Assembly: GCA_023421875.1 (NCBI GenBank)
Contig: JAEZSM010000145.1
Span: 1 to 9,172, forward strand
Direction of reading: 5' to 3'
DNA: 9,172 nucleotides
DNA from: Spirochaetota bacterium
Lineage (GTDB): Bacteria > Spirochaetota > Spirochaetia > Treponematales > Rectinemataceae
Made by a program: the position numbers and the translations under genes. Position 1 is the first letter of the stretch; each line of letters starts with the position of its first letter. This document shows positions 1 to 5,845 of this stretch, one piece after another. The notes under the pieces are model-generated. The model did no database searches. It was not told the DNA's origin and saw nothing but the letters and a program-made list of their open reading frames with translations.

Positions 1-524
1 ACAGGCAACGCTTCGGAATCGTGCCCGACTTCAGGCTTGACGAAAACCTTGTGCTCAAGAGCTATGCCAGCCCTGCCTTTTCCTCTGGCATCGGCATCCT
101 CGACATGAGCGCCATCGCGGAGTACGGAAAGAATCTCATCCAGGGCTACGACATCAGGGCTGGACAGGGACCAGCCACAAAGGTCGGCTCCATGTCCGGG
201 GGCAATCAGCAGAAAGTCATCATAGCCAGGGAGATCGAGCTCTCCCCCGATCTCCTCTTGGTAGCCCAGCCCACCCGGGGTCTCGATGTGGGCGCCATCG
301 AGACCATCCACTCCCGGCTCATCGCCGAGCGGGACAAGGGCAGAGCAGTGCTTCTGGTTTCCTTCGAGCTGGACGAAATACTTAACCTCTGCGACCGGAT
401 CGCCGCCATATCCAAGGGCGAGATCGTGGGCATTGTAGACGCAAAGGACGCAAAAGAACGGGACATCGGCGCCATGATGGCTGGTTTCCGTTCCACTGCC
501 CCGGCAGAACAGGAGGCGGAATGA
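1..524 (+). CDS. Nucleoside ABC transporter ATP-binding protein, C-terminal part (NupO/YufO-like), 5' end outside window
   Basis: This is the distal half of the second nucleotide-binding domain of a tandem-domain ABC ATPase that energises nucleoside import with the two permeases downstream. The reading frame is open to the left edge (frame from base 3), so the GTG at 21 is probably an internal Val codon and not the start. Visible motifs are the signature SGGNQQK (bases 195-215), a Walker B/D-loop segment LLLVAQPTRGLDVGA, and a switch region VSFELDEILNLCDRI. The SGGNQQK and RGLDVGA forms are typical of the RbsA/MglA/NupO group, in which two ATPase domains are fused. The Walker B Asp-Glu pair reads Ala-Gln here and the switch His is missing. 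This looks like the degenerate second site known in BmpA-associated ATPases and not decay. The stop overlaps the next start by 4 bp (ATGA), so translation is coupled. Family is firm; substrate (nucleoside) rests on the permeases and the phosphorylase. Confidence 0.9.
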   Translation, partial: RQRFGIVPDFRLDENLVLKSYASPAFSSGIGILDMSAIAEYGKNLIQGYDIRAGQGPATKVGSMSGGNQQKVIIAREIELSPDLLLVAQPTRGLDVGAIETIHSRLIAERDKGRAVLLVSFELDEILNLCDRIAAISKGEIVGIVDAKDAKERDIGAMMAGFRSTAPAEQEAE

Positions 525-1645
525 AACAGCCAAGCCTGAATAAAAGCCTTCTGGACCGCCTGCTCTCCTCGGACAAGGCGGTGTCGATCAGCGTCGTCCT
601 TCTGGGCTTTCTCTGCGGGACCCTCTTGGTCGTCGCGGTGGGGCGCAATCCCTCGGGCATGTACAGCGCCATGCTCCAGACCCTCACAGGTCTGGACGTG
701 ACCAGGGGTACCTGGAACATCCGCTACGTGGGAGAGTGGCTCAACGCCAGCCTTCCCCTTATTCTCTGCGGCCTGTCCATGGCCTTCGCCGCCCGGACCG
801 GGCTTTTCAACATCGGCGCCGAAGGCCAATACGTCGTAGGACTTACGGCGGCCCAGTTCGTGGCTCTTTTCGGACCCCAGATATCGGGGCTCCACTGGCT
901 GCTCGCCCTCCTGGCGGCTGCCGTAGCGGGAGGTCTGTGGGGCGGCATCGTGGGCTGGCTCAAGGCAAAATTCTCGGTCTCCGAAGTCGTAGCGACCATA
1001 ATGCTAAACTATGTGGCATTCTTCGCTTCCCGCTGGCTCACCATGCTCATCCCCGGCTCCAACACCTACCGAACTCCCAGCTTCCCTGCCACCGCCAGGC
1101 TCAGCAACCCCCTCATAAGCCAGCTCACCAACGGCTCCAGGCTCAATCTGGGGCTCTTCGTCGCCATCATCTCCTGCCTCGTCTTCTGGTTTATCATCGA
1201 AAAAACCAAGCTCGGCTTCGAACTCAGGGCGACGGGCCTGAACAAGGACGCGGCGCGCTACGCGGGCATAAACGTCACCAAGGGCATCACTACCTCCATG
1301 ATCATAGCCGGAGCCTTCGCCGGCCTGGCCGGCGCCGTGGTAGCCCTAGGCTCCTTCAGTTACGGCCGGGTCCTGGGTGGCAACGACAACTACGGATTCA
1401 ACGGCATAGCCGTCGCCCTGGTGGGCAACAGCACGGCAGGAGGCACGCTCATCGCCGGCCTTCTATTCGGCATGCTGGCATCTGCCCAGCCCCTCATGCA
1501 GTCCCGGCAGATTCCCAAGGAAGTCACCTGGATCATCTCGGGCCTGGTGGTCATCTTCATCTCTCTCCGGGCTGCATTCAGGATCGTGCTGGACAAGCGC
1601 GCCAAGCGGAGAGCGGCGGAACTGAAGGAGCGCAGCGATGAATGA
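521..1645 (+). CDS. Nucleoside ABC transporter permease 1 (NupP/YufP-like)
   Basis: A 374-residue inner-membrane permease of the branched-chain amino acid/ribose-type permease family, forming the membrane channel together with the next gene product. The N-terminus is a short polar cap, then a long hydrophobic segment (about residues 21-42), followed by many further hydrophobic stretches and a basic tail (LDKRAKRRAAELKERSDE). The segment RTGLFNIGAEGQYVVGL (about residues 91-107) is the conserved motif of the first permease of BmpA/NupN-type nucleoside systems, and the EKTKLGFELRATGLNKDAARYAGI segment matches the cytoplasmic coupling loop. The start is set by AGGAGG at 511-516, 4 bp upstream, and by the ATGA overlap with the ATPase gene. 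Length is normal. Together with the phosphorylase downstream, purine nucleosides are the most likely cargo, though sugar or other nucleosides cannot be excluded from sequence alone. Confidence 0.9.
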   Translation: MKQPSLNKSLLDRLLSSDKAVSISVVLLGFLCGTLLVVAVGRNPSGMYSAMLQTLTGLDVTRGTWNIRYVGEWLNASLPLILCGLSMAFAARTGLFNIGAEGQYVVGLTAAQFVALFGPQISGLHWLLALLAAAVAGGLWGGIVGWLKAKFSVSEVVATIMLNYVAFFASRWLTMLIPGSNTYRTPSFPATARLSNPLISQLTNGSRLNLGLFVAIISCLVFWFIIEKTKLGFELRATGLNKDAARYAGINVTKGITTSMIIAGAFAGLAGAVVALGSFSYGRVLGGNDNYGFNGIAVALVGNSTAGGTLIAGLLFGMLASAQPLMQSRQIPKEVTWIISGLVVIFISLRAAFRIVLDKRAKRRAAELKERSDE

Positions 1646-2540
1646 CCTCATACGAATGATCCCTTCGATCCTTATGATCGTCTCGCCCATTCTCATCTCG
1701 GCAGTGGGGGGCATGATCTGCGAAAAAGCAGGGGTGGTCAACATCGCCCTGGAGGGGCTCATGGGCATTGGAGCCTTTACGGCGGCCACCGTCCATGTCC
1801 TCATCGAATCGTCGACCCCCATGTCGGTAGGGATAGCGATTGTCGCGGGAGGCCTTACCGGACTCGTGGTATCTCTCATTCACGCCTACGCCTCCATCTC
1901 CCTCAACGCAAATCAGGTAATATCGGGAACGGGCATAAACCTTCTGGCCACTGGAGGCACGATCTTCCTGGCGCAAGTGATTTTCAAGATGGAACGTACC
2001 CAGCCCTTCAAGCTGGGCATGATGCCCGGCTTCGGGGGGATCTACCCCACTGCCTGGATAGCCCTGGGAATAGTCGTCCTTTCCTGGTACCTGCTCTACC
2101 GGCGGCCCTTCGGACTCAGACTCCGGGCTTGCGGCGAGCACCCCCAAGCCGCGGCCTCCGCCGGCATCGACGTGCGCCGGATGCGTTACATCGCCGTCCT
2201 GGCCTCGGGCTTCCTGGCCGGCGTTGCGGGCTCCTGCCTCGTGCTCACCCAAACGATCCAGTATACGGTCAATACGATAAACGGCGCGGGCTTTATAGCC
2301 CTTGCGGCCGTGTCCTTCGGACGCTGGCTGCCCAAGGGAGTGGCGGGCGCTTCCCTGCTTTTCGGCACAGCAGTAGCCCTGGCAATCTATATGGTCAATA
2401 TCGAGAGCCTACGCTTTCTTCCCTCGGAATTTTTCAGCATCCTGCCCTACATAATCACCCTGGTCACCCTGGTGCTTTTTTCGGGCAGGGATTACGCGCC
2501 CCGGGCTTCCGGGCAGCCCTACGAACGGGGCGGCAGCTGA
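1638..2540 (+). CDS. Nucleoside ABC transporter permease 2 (NupQ/YufQ-like)
   Basis: A 300-residue integral membrane protein of the same permease family, the usual partner of the preceding permease. It begins with a hydrophobic helix (IRMIPSILMIVSPILISAVG) and carries the hallmark EKAGVVNIALEGLMGIGAF (about residues 29-47), the counterpart of the FNIGAEGQ motif of permease 1. The loop RRPFGLRLRACGEHPQAAASAGIDV (about residues 154-178) is the expected coupling helix that contacts the ATPase. The start lies inside the end of the previous gene (8-bp overlap) with AAGGAG at 1625-1630, 7 bp upstream, so the two permeases are translationally coupled. The upstream binding lipoprotein (BmpA/NupN type) expected for such operons is not visible and would lie left of the window. 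The C-terminus is short and polar (GQPYERGGS). Nothing looks truncated. Confidence 0.9.
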   Translation: MNDLIRMIPSILMIVSPILISAVGGMICEKAGVVNIALEGLMGIGAFTAATVHVLIESSTPMSVGIAIVAGGLTGLVVSLIHAYASISLNANQVISGTGINLLATGGTIFLAQVIFKMERTQPFKLGMMPGFGGIYPTAWIALGIVVLSWYLLYRRPFGLRLRACGEHPQAAASAGIDVRRMRYIAVLASGFLAGVAGSCLVLTQTIQYTVNTINGAGFIALAAVSFGRWLPKGVAGASLLFGTAVALAIYMVNIESLRFLPSEFFSILPYIITLVTLVLFSGRDYAPRASGQPYERGGS

Positions 2541-2579
2541 TATCCGCCCGAACAGGAGCATGGCTTTATTGCAGTGATG

Positions 2580-2597
2580 GCTCGCCTTCGGCGCAGC
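2580..2597 (+). other. Small hairpin between permease 2 and the phosphorylase gene
   Basis: In the 79-bp gap the sequence GCTCGCCTTCGGCGCAGC can fold with CGCC/GGCG around a TTC loop, extended by GCT/AGC past a one-base bulge at 2594. No T-run follows (the next bases are AAATTTGAG), so it is not an intrinsic terminator. It sits 10 bases before the phosphorylase ribosome binding site. An intercistronic processing or stability hairpin is possible, and so is chance in G+C-rich DNA. Confidence 0.3.
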
Positions 2598-2607
2598 AAA
2601 TTTGAGC

Positions 2608-2613
2608 AAGGAG
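2608..2613 (+). promoter_or_regulatory. Ribosome binding site fixing the phosphorylase start
   Basis: AAGGAG, 6 bases before the ATG at 2620. It decides between that ATG and an in-frame TTG at 2602, which has no comparable site and would place the AAGGAG inside the coding sequence. Confidence 0.8.
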
Positions 2614-2619
2614 ATTTTC

Positions 2620-3378
2620 ATGGATCATTCCATACAAAAAAAACGGCAGCTGGAACACTTTGCCTCGGGCACGCCCCATAACCAGGCTAAAAAGGGAGAT
2701 CTGGCCCCCTTCGTCCTCATGCCCGGCGATCCCCTAAGGGCCAAGTATGTGGCCGAGACAAGGCTAAAGGATGTCCGCCAGGTCACCGGGGTTCGCAACA
2801 TGTTCGGCTTTACCGGTACATGGCAGGGAAAGGAAGTGAGCGTCATGGCCTCGGGCATGGGTGCTCCCTCCATGGGCATCTATTCCTTCGAACTTTTCGC
2901 CTTCTACGGTGTAGAGAGCATCGTTAGGATCGGCACCTGCGGAGGCATGATCGCCGACATCGACGTGGGTGACCTGGTCATCGCCATGACCGCTTCCACC
3001 GATTCCAACTATGCCCACCAGTACAGGCTGAACGGCAGCTTCTCGCCCTGCGCCGACTATCCCCTTCTGGAAAAAGCCGTATCCTCGGCCAAGGCTAGAA
3101 AAATAAAACACTGGGTGGGCGGCATCTTCTCCTCCGACGTCTTTTCCCTCTACTCGGCCCTGCCCGAGGAAGAAGGCTGGGAGCGCTGGGCATCCATGGG
3201 CTGCGGGGCCACCGACATGGAGTGCTTCGCCCTCTACTGCAACGCCGCCTATCTGCGCAGGAAGGCCCTCACCCTCCTCACCTGCTCGGATTCCAATATT
3301 TCGAGGAAGGAGATGAGCCCCCAGGAGCGCCAGACATCCCTCAACTCCATGTTTGACGTAGCCCTCGACCTGGTCTGA
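2620..3378 (+). CDS. deoD: Purine nucleoside phosphorylase, DeoD type
   Basis: Cytosolic enzyme splitting purine (deoxy)nucleosides with phosphate into free base and (deoxy)ribose-1-phosphate. 252 residues from the ATG with AAGGAG 6 bp upstream. The E. coli hexameric enzyme aligns residue by residue: TPHN with His20 (E. coli His4, donated by the neighbouring subunit), MPGDPLRAKY with Gly36 and Arg40 (Gly20, Arg24), Arg59 (Arg43), RIGTCGG with Arg103 (Arg87) and Thr106 in place of Ser90, then CSDS with Asp224 (catalytic Asp204) and ERQTS with Arg237 (Arg217). The sugar-site motif that is normally V-E-M-E reads Thr-Asp-Met-Glu (198-201), so one Glu is shortened to Asp. There are about 16 extra N-terminal residues and a 4-residue insertion before the TDME motif. 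It lies 79 bp after the transporter genes, same strand, implying uptake and cleavage in one operon. Family is firm; exact purine preference is not readable. Confidence 0.93.
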   Translation: MDHSIQKKRQLEHFASGTPHNQAKKGDLAPFVLMPGDPLRAKYVAETRLKDVRQVTGVRNMFGFTGTWQGKEVSVMASGMGAPSMGIYSFELFAFYGVESIVRIGTCGGMIADIDVGDLVIAMTASTDSNYAHQYRLNGSFSPCADYPLLEKAVSSAKARKIKHWVGGIFSSDVFSLYSALPEEEGWERWASMGCGATDMECFALYCNAAYLRRKALTLLTCSDSNISRKEMSPQERQTSLNSMFDVALDLV

Positions 3379-3388
3379 ACCAGCTACC

Positions 3389-4027
3389 ATGGAATACTCG
3401 GCGAAGGCTAAAGCGGCGGAATTCCTGGGAATCCTGGAGCGCAGATACGCCTGCAAACGTTTTTCAACCGAATACAAGCCGGACAAGGATACTATTTCAT
3501 ACATCCTGGAGTGTGGAAGACGTGCACCCTCCTCCTTCGGCCTCGAACCCTGGCATTTTTCTATATTTTCCAGCCGGGAAGGGATAAAAACCCTCGGGGA
3601 CTTCTGCTTTGCCCAGGAGGCTGTCTATACTTCCAGCTTCGCCGTGGCCATACTCGTCCAGAAGGGCAGCTGTTTTAAACCGGATTCGGAATTTATCCAA
3701 AGGAGGGCCGAGCGCTTCCCCGGCGGATACGCTGTCTTCGAGCCCGATTACCGGCCCTACTACGAGTTCCTCGAATCGGTACGAAGGACAGAGCACTGGG
3801 CCAGGGCTCAGAGTTATATAGCCGCGTCCTTCATGATGCTGGGCGCCACATCCATAGGTCTGGATTCCTGTCCCATCGAGGGGTTCGACGAAACGGCCCT
3901 GCTCCGTTTCTTGGACAAGGATGAGAAGCAGTGGCTGCCGGGCATCGTTGTCGTTTTCGGCAAAAGGGATGAAGAAATCAGGCAAAAAATACGGGAACCG
4001 TTAGAAAACCTGACAGAGTTTATTTAA
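3389..4027 (+). CDS. Nitroreductase-family FMN-dependent NAD(P)H oxidoreductase (NfsB/YfkO-like)
   Basis: 212-residue flavoprotein of the nitroreductase family; members use FMN and NAD(P)H to reduce quinones, nitroaromatics or other small substrates as homodimers in the cytosol. Evidence: the N-terminal ERRYACKRFS (residues 17-26) matches the FMN-phosphate binding start of the family (NfsB Arg10 and Lys14 positions occupied by Arg19 and Lys23); APSSFGLEPWHF (46-57) is the conserved flavin loop in the YfkO form; and GLDSCPIEGFD (157-167) is the family hallmark after the long helix AQSYIAASFMMLGATSI. The C-terminal basic segment KIREPLENLTEF resembles the FMN-contacting end of NfsB. The ATG is 10 bp after the phosphorylase stop, without a recognisable Shine-Dalgarno, so it may depend on termination-reinitiation. 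Length is normal. Physiological substrate unknown; its place in a nucleoside salvage operon is suggestive but unexplained. Confidence 0.88.
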   Translation: MEYSAKAKAAEFLGILERRYACKRFSTEYKPDKDTISYILECGRRAPSSFGLEPWHFSIFSSREGIKTLGDFCFAQEAVYTSSFAVAILVQKGSCFKPDSEFIQRRAERFPGGYAVFEPDYRPYYEFLESVRRTEHWARAQSYIAASFMMLGATSIGLDSCPIEGFDETALLRFLDKDEKQWLPGIVVVFGKRDEEIRQKIREPLENLTEFI

Positions 4028-4043
4028 GCGGCTTATTTAAGCG
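4020..4043. repeat. 11-bp direct repeat over the convergent stop codons
   Basis: TTATTTAAGCG occurs at 4020-4030 and again at 4033-4043, separated by GC. The first copy contains the nitroreductase TAA (4025-4027) and the second contains the tyrS stop (TTA at 4033-4035, read on the minus strand). It looks like a small tandem duplication of a gene end. No terminator hairpin with a T-run is visible in the 5-bp gap or next to it. Confidence 0.75.
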
Positions 4044-5283
4044 CGACCACCCTGCAGAACCTCTTTTTCCCTGCCCTGAGGAGAAGCTCCGAGTCCTTGT
4101 CCAGCCTGTCGCCCTGCACGATAAAGGCCGGGTCGCCGATGGCTTCCAGCTCTCCGCGGCCAATACCTGAGAGGAATGCCCCGCCCTGTTGCACCAGGCG
4201 CCGAGCCTCGCTCTTAGTGGAGGCAAGCCCTGCGTCGACGAACAAGTCCAGGATGCCGTAGCCGGCCTCGAACCTGGCCCGACTCAGCTGGACCGTGGGC
4301 ATGGCGCTCCTGTCGCCCGAGCCGCCGAAGGCGGCTCGGGCGCCGGCCAAGGCCTTGTCCGCCTCTTCTTTGCCGTGGATCATGGCGGTCACTTCCCAGG
4401 CAAGGCGCTCCTTGGTGGCGTTTATGGCAGAATCCTTGCCTGCAGCGAGCTTTCGGCATTCTTCCACGGGCAGGAAGGTGAACATCAACAAAAAGCGCTC
4501 CACATCGGCGTCGGACACGTTTCGCCAATACTGGAAAAACTCGTAGGGGCTTGTCATCTCGGGATCCAGGAACAGTGCCCCCTTCTCTGTCTTGCCCATC
4601 TTTTTGCCATCGCTGGTGGTTACCAGGGGGAAGGTGAGCCCGAAACATTCGGCCCCCTCCACCCTTCTGATGAGCTCGATGCCCGCAACGATATTGCCCC
4701 ACTGGTCGTCACCGCCCACCTGAAGCCTGCAGCCATGCCGCTTATAGAGCTGAAGATAGTCATAGCTTTGGAGAAGCTGGTAGTTGAATTCGATAAAGGA
4801 AAGCCCTGTCTCCATTCTCATTCTGTAGGACTCGAATGAGAGCATTCGATTGACCGAGAAGTGCCTGCCGATATCCCTCAGGAAATCGATGTAGTTGAGA
4901 TTGGCCAGCCAATCCTTGTTGTTGGCCGAGTACAGAGTTTTGCCGTCAAACTTAAGGAAGCTGTCCAGCTGCCCCAGAAAGCGATGCGCGTTGGCGTCGA
5001 TCTCCTCGTAGCTGATAATCTGCCGCATGGTGGTTTTACCCGAGGGGTCGCCGATCCGGGCCGTGCCCCCGCCCATGAGGACTATGGCGTTATGCCCAGC
5101 CTCGTGGAGATGGCGGATGGCGAAGTAGGGAACCATGTGCCCTATGTGGAGAGAGGGACCAGTGGGATCGCAGCCCTCGTAGAGTGTTATCGGACCTTCG
5201 TCCATAATCTTGGACAAACCTTCCAGGTCGGTGCACTGCTGTATAAAGCCGCGGGTTTGCAGGATTTCAAGGGCTTTGTTCAT
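4033..5283 (-). CDS. tyrS: Tyrosyl-tRNA synthetase
   Basis: Class I aminoacyl-tRNA synthetase that charges tRNA-Tyr with tyrosine using ATP; cytosolic dimer. 416 residues, the normal bacterial size. YEGCDPTGPSLHIGHM (35-50) holds the substrate-binding Tyr/Asp and the HIGH motif (46-49). Next come MGGGTARIGDPSGK (70-83), the tyrosine-pocket helix NYQLLQSYDYLQL (167-179), VGGDDQWGNI (189-198), and the KMSKS-equivalent KMGKT (228-232), the same form of loop as in E. coli TyrS. The C-terminal domain from about 330 is an S4-like RNA-binding fold (DLFVDAGLASTKSEARRLVQQGG). Residues 314-324, in the linker before this domain, are encoded by a perfect 13-bp inverted repeat. The ATG is preceded by GAGG with a 6-base spacer and by a good promoter with a leader of about 17 bases. 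It is convergent with the nitroreductase and divergent from the HU gene, so it is probably monocistronic. Confidence 0.97.
   Translation of the reverse strand: MNKALEILQTRGFIQQCTDLEGLSKIMDEGPITLYEGCDPTGPSLHIGHMVPYFAIRHLHEAGHNAIVLMGGGTARIGDPSGKTTMRQIISYEEIDANAHRFLGQLDSFLKFDGKTLYSANNKDWLANLNYIDFLRDIGRHFSVNRMLSFESYRMRMETGLSFIEFNYQLLQSYDYLQLYKRHGCRLQVGGDDQWGNIVAGIELIRRVEGAECFGLTFPLVTTSDGKKMGKTEKGALFLDPEMTSPYEFFQYWRNVSDADVERFLLMFTFLPVEECRKLAAGKDSAINATKERLAWEVTAMIHGKEEADKALAGARAAFGGSGDRSAMPTVQLSRARFEAGYGILDLFVDAGLASTKSEARRLVQQGGAFLSGIGRGELEAIGDPAFIVQGDRLDKDSELLLRAGKKRFCRVVALK
4314..4342. repeat. Perfect 13-bp inverted repeat inside tyrS
   Basis: CGCCCGAGCCGCC (4314-4326) and its exact reverse complement (4330-4342) flank a three-base GAA loop (TTC on the tyrS mRNA). 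The stem is almost pure G+C, so the mRNA hairpin would be very stable. It encodes residues 314-324 (GARAAFGGSGD) in the linker before the S4 domain. No T-run follows on either strand, so it is not an intrinsic terminator. Confidence 0.85.
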
Positions 5284-5306
5284 GGGTTTCCTCGCTTTCT
5301 CGGGCC

Positions 5307-5336
5307 AGTATAGCGGTAAAGGAGATTTTTTCTCAA
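5307..5336 (-). promoter_or_regulatory. Predicted sigma70-type promoter of tyrS
   Basis: On the minus strand: TTGAGA (5336-5331), an 18-base spacer, then TATACT (5312-5307). Both boxes are close to consensus. Transcription would start near 5300, giving a leader of about 17 bases that contains little more than the GAGG ribosome binding site (5293-5290). There is no room for a T-box or other leader regulator. Confidence 0.65.
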
Positions 5337-5375
5337 TATATCGGGGCTATTTTCATCCTGCAGCGCAAATAATAT

Positions 5376-5404
5376 TTTATTTTTTTCCGCGCCTGTGCTA
5401 TTAT
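5376..5404 (+). promoter_or_regulatory. Possible promoter of the HU gene
   Basis: An A+T-rich run (about 5368-5388), which stands out from the G+C-rich surroundings, precedes TATTAT (5399-5404), five of six matches to a -10 box. The -35 candidate at 17-base spacing is the weak TTTATT (5376-5381). An A+T-rich upstream element is common in strongly expressed genes. The start site would be near 5411, leaving a leader of about 90 bases. The assignment is tentative. Confidence 0.35.
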
Positions 5405-5421
5405 TCATTAGACAGAGGCGC
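5389..5421. repeat. Interrupted inverted repeat around the candidate HU -10 box
   Basis: GCGCCT (5389-5394) and AGGCGC (5416-5421) are exact reverse complements; the pairing extends by GT/AC if the AG at 5414-5415 is bulged out. The arms flank the candidate -10 TATTAT. There is no T-run after the repeat on either strand, so it is not a terminator. An operator-like site or a chance repeat are both possible. Confidence 0.45.
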
Positions 5422-5501
5422 AGGAGACTGTTAATTGCCTAAAACTAGGGGCAAAAACGCTCCGATCAGCCTCTCCAAGAGTCATTCCCAAGGAGAAGAA
5501 C

Positions 5502-5801
5502 ATGGCGACAAACGGAACTGCGATGACAAAAGCCCAGCTGGTCACCGCCCTTGCAGAGAAGACGAGCATGACGAAGAAGGATGTGAAGGCGTTTCTCGAT
5601 TCTCTCGCAGAAGTAGCCTACAAGGAAGTCAAGAAAAACAAAAAGTTCACCCTCCCCGGGTTCGGCATTCTAAAGCTTGCCAAGCGCAAGGCTCGCACCG
5701 GCAGAAACCCCGCCACTGGCGAGGCGATCAAGATCCCGGCCAAGACGGCGGTCAAGTTCACCGTTTCCAAGCCCTGCAAGGAAGGGGTGCTCGGAAAATA
5801 A
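5502..5801 (+). CDS. hup: HU-family DNA-binding protein
   Basis: Small basic nucleoid protein that binds and bends DNA as a dimer. 99 residues, slightly longer than the usual 90. The N-terminal helical dimerisation part (MTKAQLVTALAEKTSMTKKDVKAFLDSLAEV, residues 8-38) is followed by the HU signature GFGILKLAKRKARTGRNPATGEAIKIPA (53-80), including the arm tip RNP with Pro70, the DNA-intercalating proline of HU/IHF. The start at 5502 has AAGGAG (5490-5495) 6 bases upstream and adds seven residues (MATNGTA) ahead of the position where HU normally begins; the Met at codon 8 (5523) lacks a comparable ribosome site. The tail VSKPCKEGVLGK is unlike the classic KALKDAVN ending and contains a Cys. It is monocistronic, with its own A+T-rich upstream region and a strong terminator. 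HU rather than IHF is favoured by isolation and arm sequence, but the two cannot be fully separated by eye. Confidence 0.93.
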   Translation: MATNGTAMTKAQLVTALAEKTSMTKKDVKAFLDSLAEVAYKEVKKNKKFTLPGFGILKLAKRKARTGRNPATGEAIKIPAKTAVKFTVSKPCKEGVLGK

Positions 5802-5809
5802 GGCTTTTA

Positions 5810-5841
5810 AAAAGGGCTGCGGCATACCTCGCAGCCCTTTT
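5810..5841. terminator. Bidirectional intrinsic terminator between HU gene and xdhC
   Basis: AAAAGGGCTGCG (5810-5821) pairs perfectly with CGCAGCCCTTTT (5830-5841) around an 8-base loop. On the plus strand it follows the HU stop by 8 bases. On the minus strand it lies 4 bases beyond the xdhC stop and the T-run is longer. One hairpin therefore serves both convergent genes. Confidence 0.9.
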
Positions 5842-5845
5842 CGTG

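Noticed and set aside
736..1641. Long open frame on the plus strand inside permease 1
   Set aside because: It is a shadow frame: rich in Arg, His, Pro and Gly as expected from G+C-rich DNA read out of frame, with no ribosome site, and it fully overlaps a gene with clear family motifs.
1578..2252. Open frame on the minus strand opposite the permeases
   Set aside because: Low-complexity Gly/His/Arg/Asp-rich translation, antisense to a well-supported permease gene, no start signals.
2602..2619. TTG at 2602 as phosphorylase start
   Set aside because: It would put the AAGGAG site inside the coding sequence and has no ribosome site of its own; the ATG at 2620 fits better.
2560..2679. Mini-ORF MALLQ (2560-2577) with AGGAG upstream, overlapping an ATG at 2577 that opens a 34-codon frame into the phosphorylase gene
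   Set aside because: The ribosome site and TGATG junction are suggestive of a leader peptide, but the longer frame overlaps the true phosphorylase start in another frame, the peptide has no telling codon run, and there is no attenuator-like terminator after it.
4031..4042. GCTTA/TAAGC inverted repeat as a terminator for the convergent genes
   Set aside because: Five pairs with a two-base loop are too tight to fold and no G+C-rich stem with a T-run is present.
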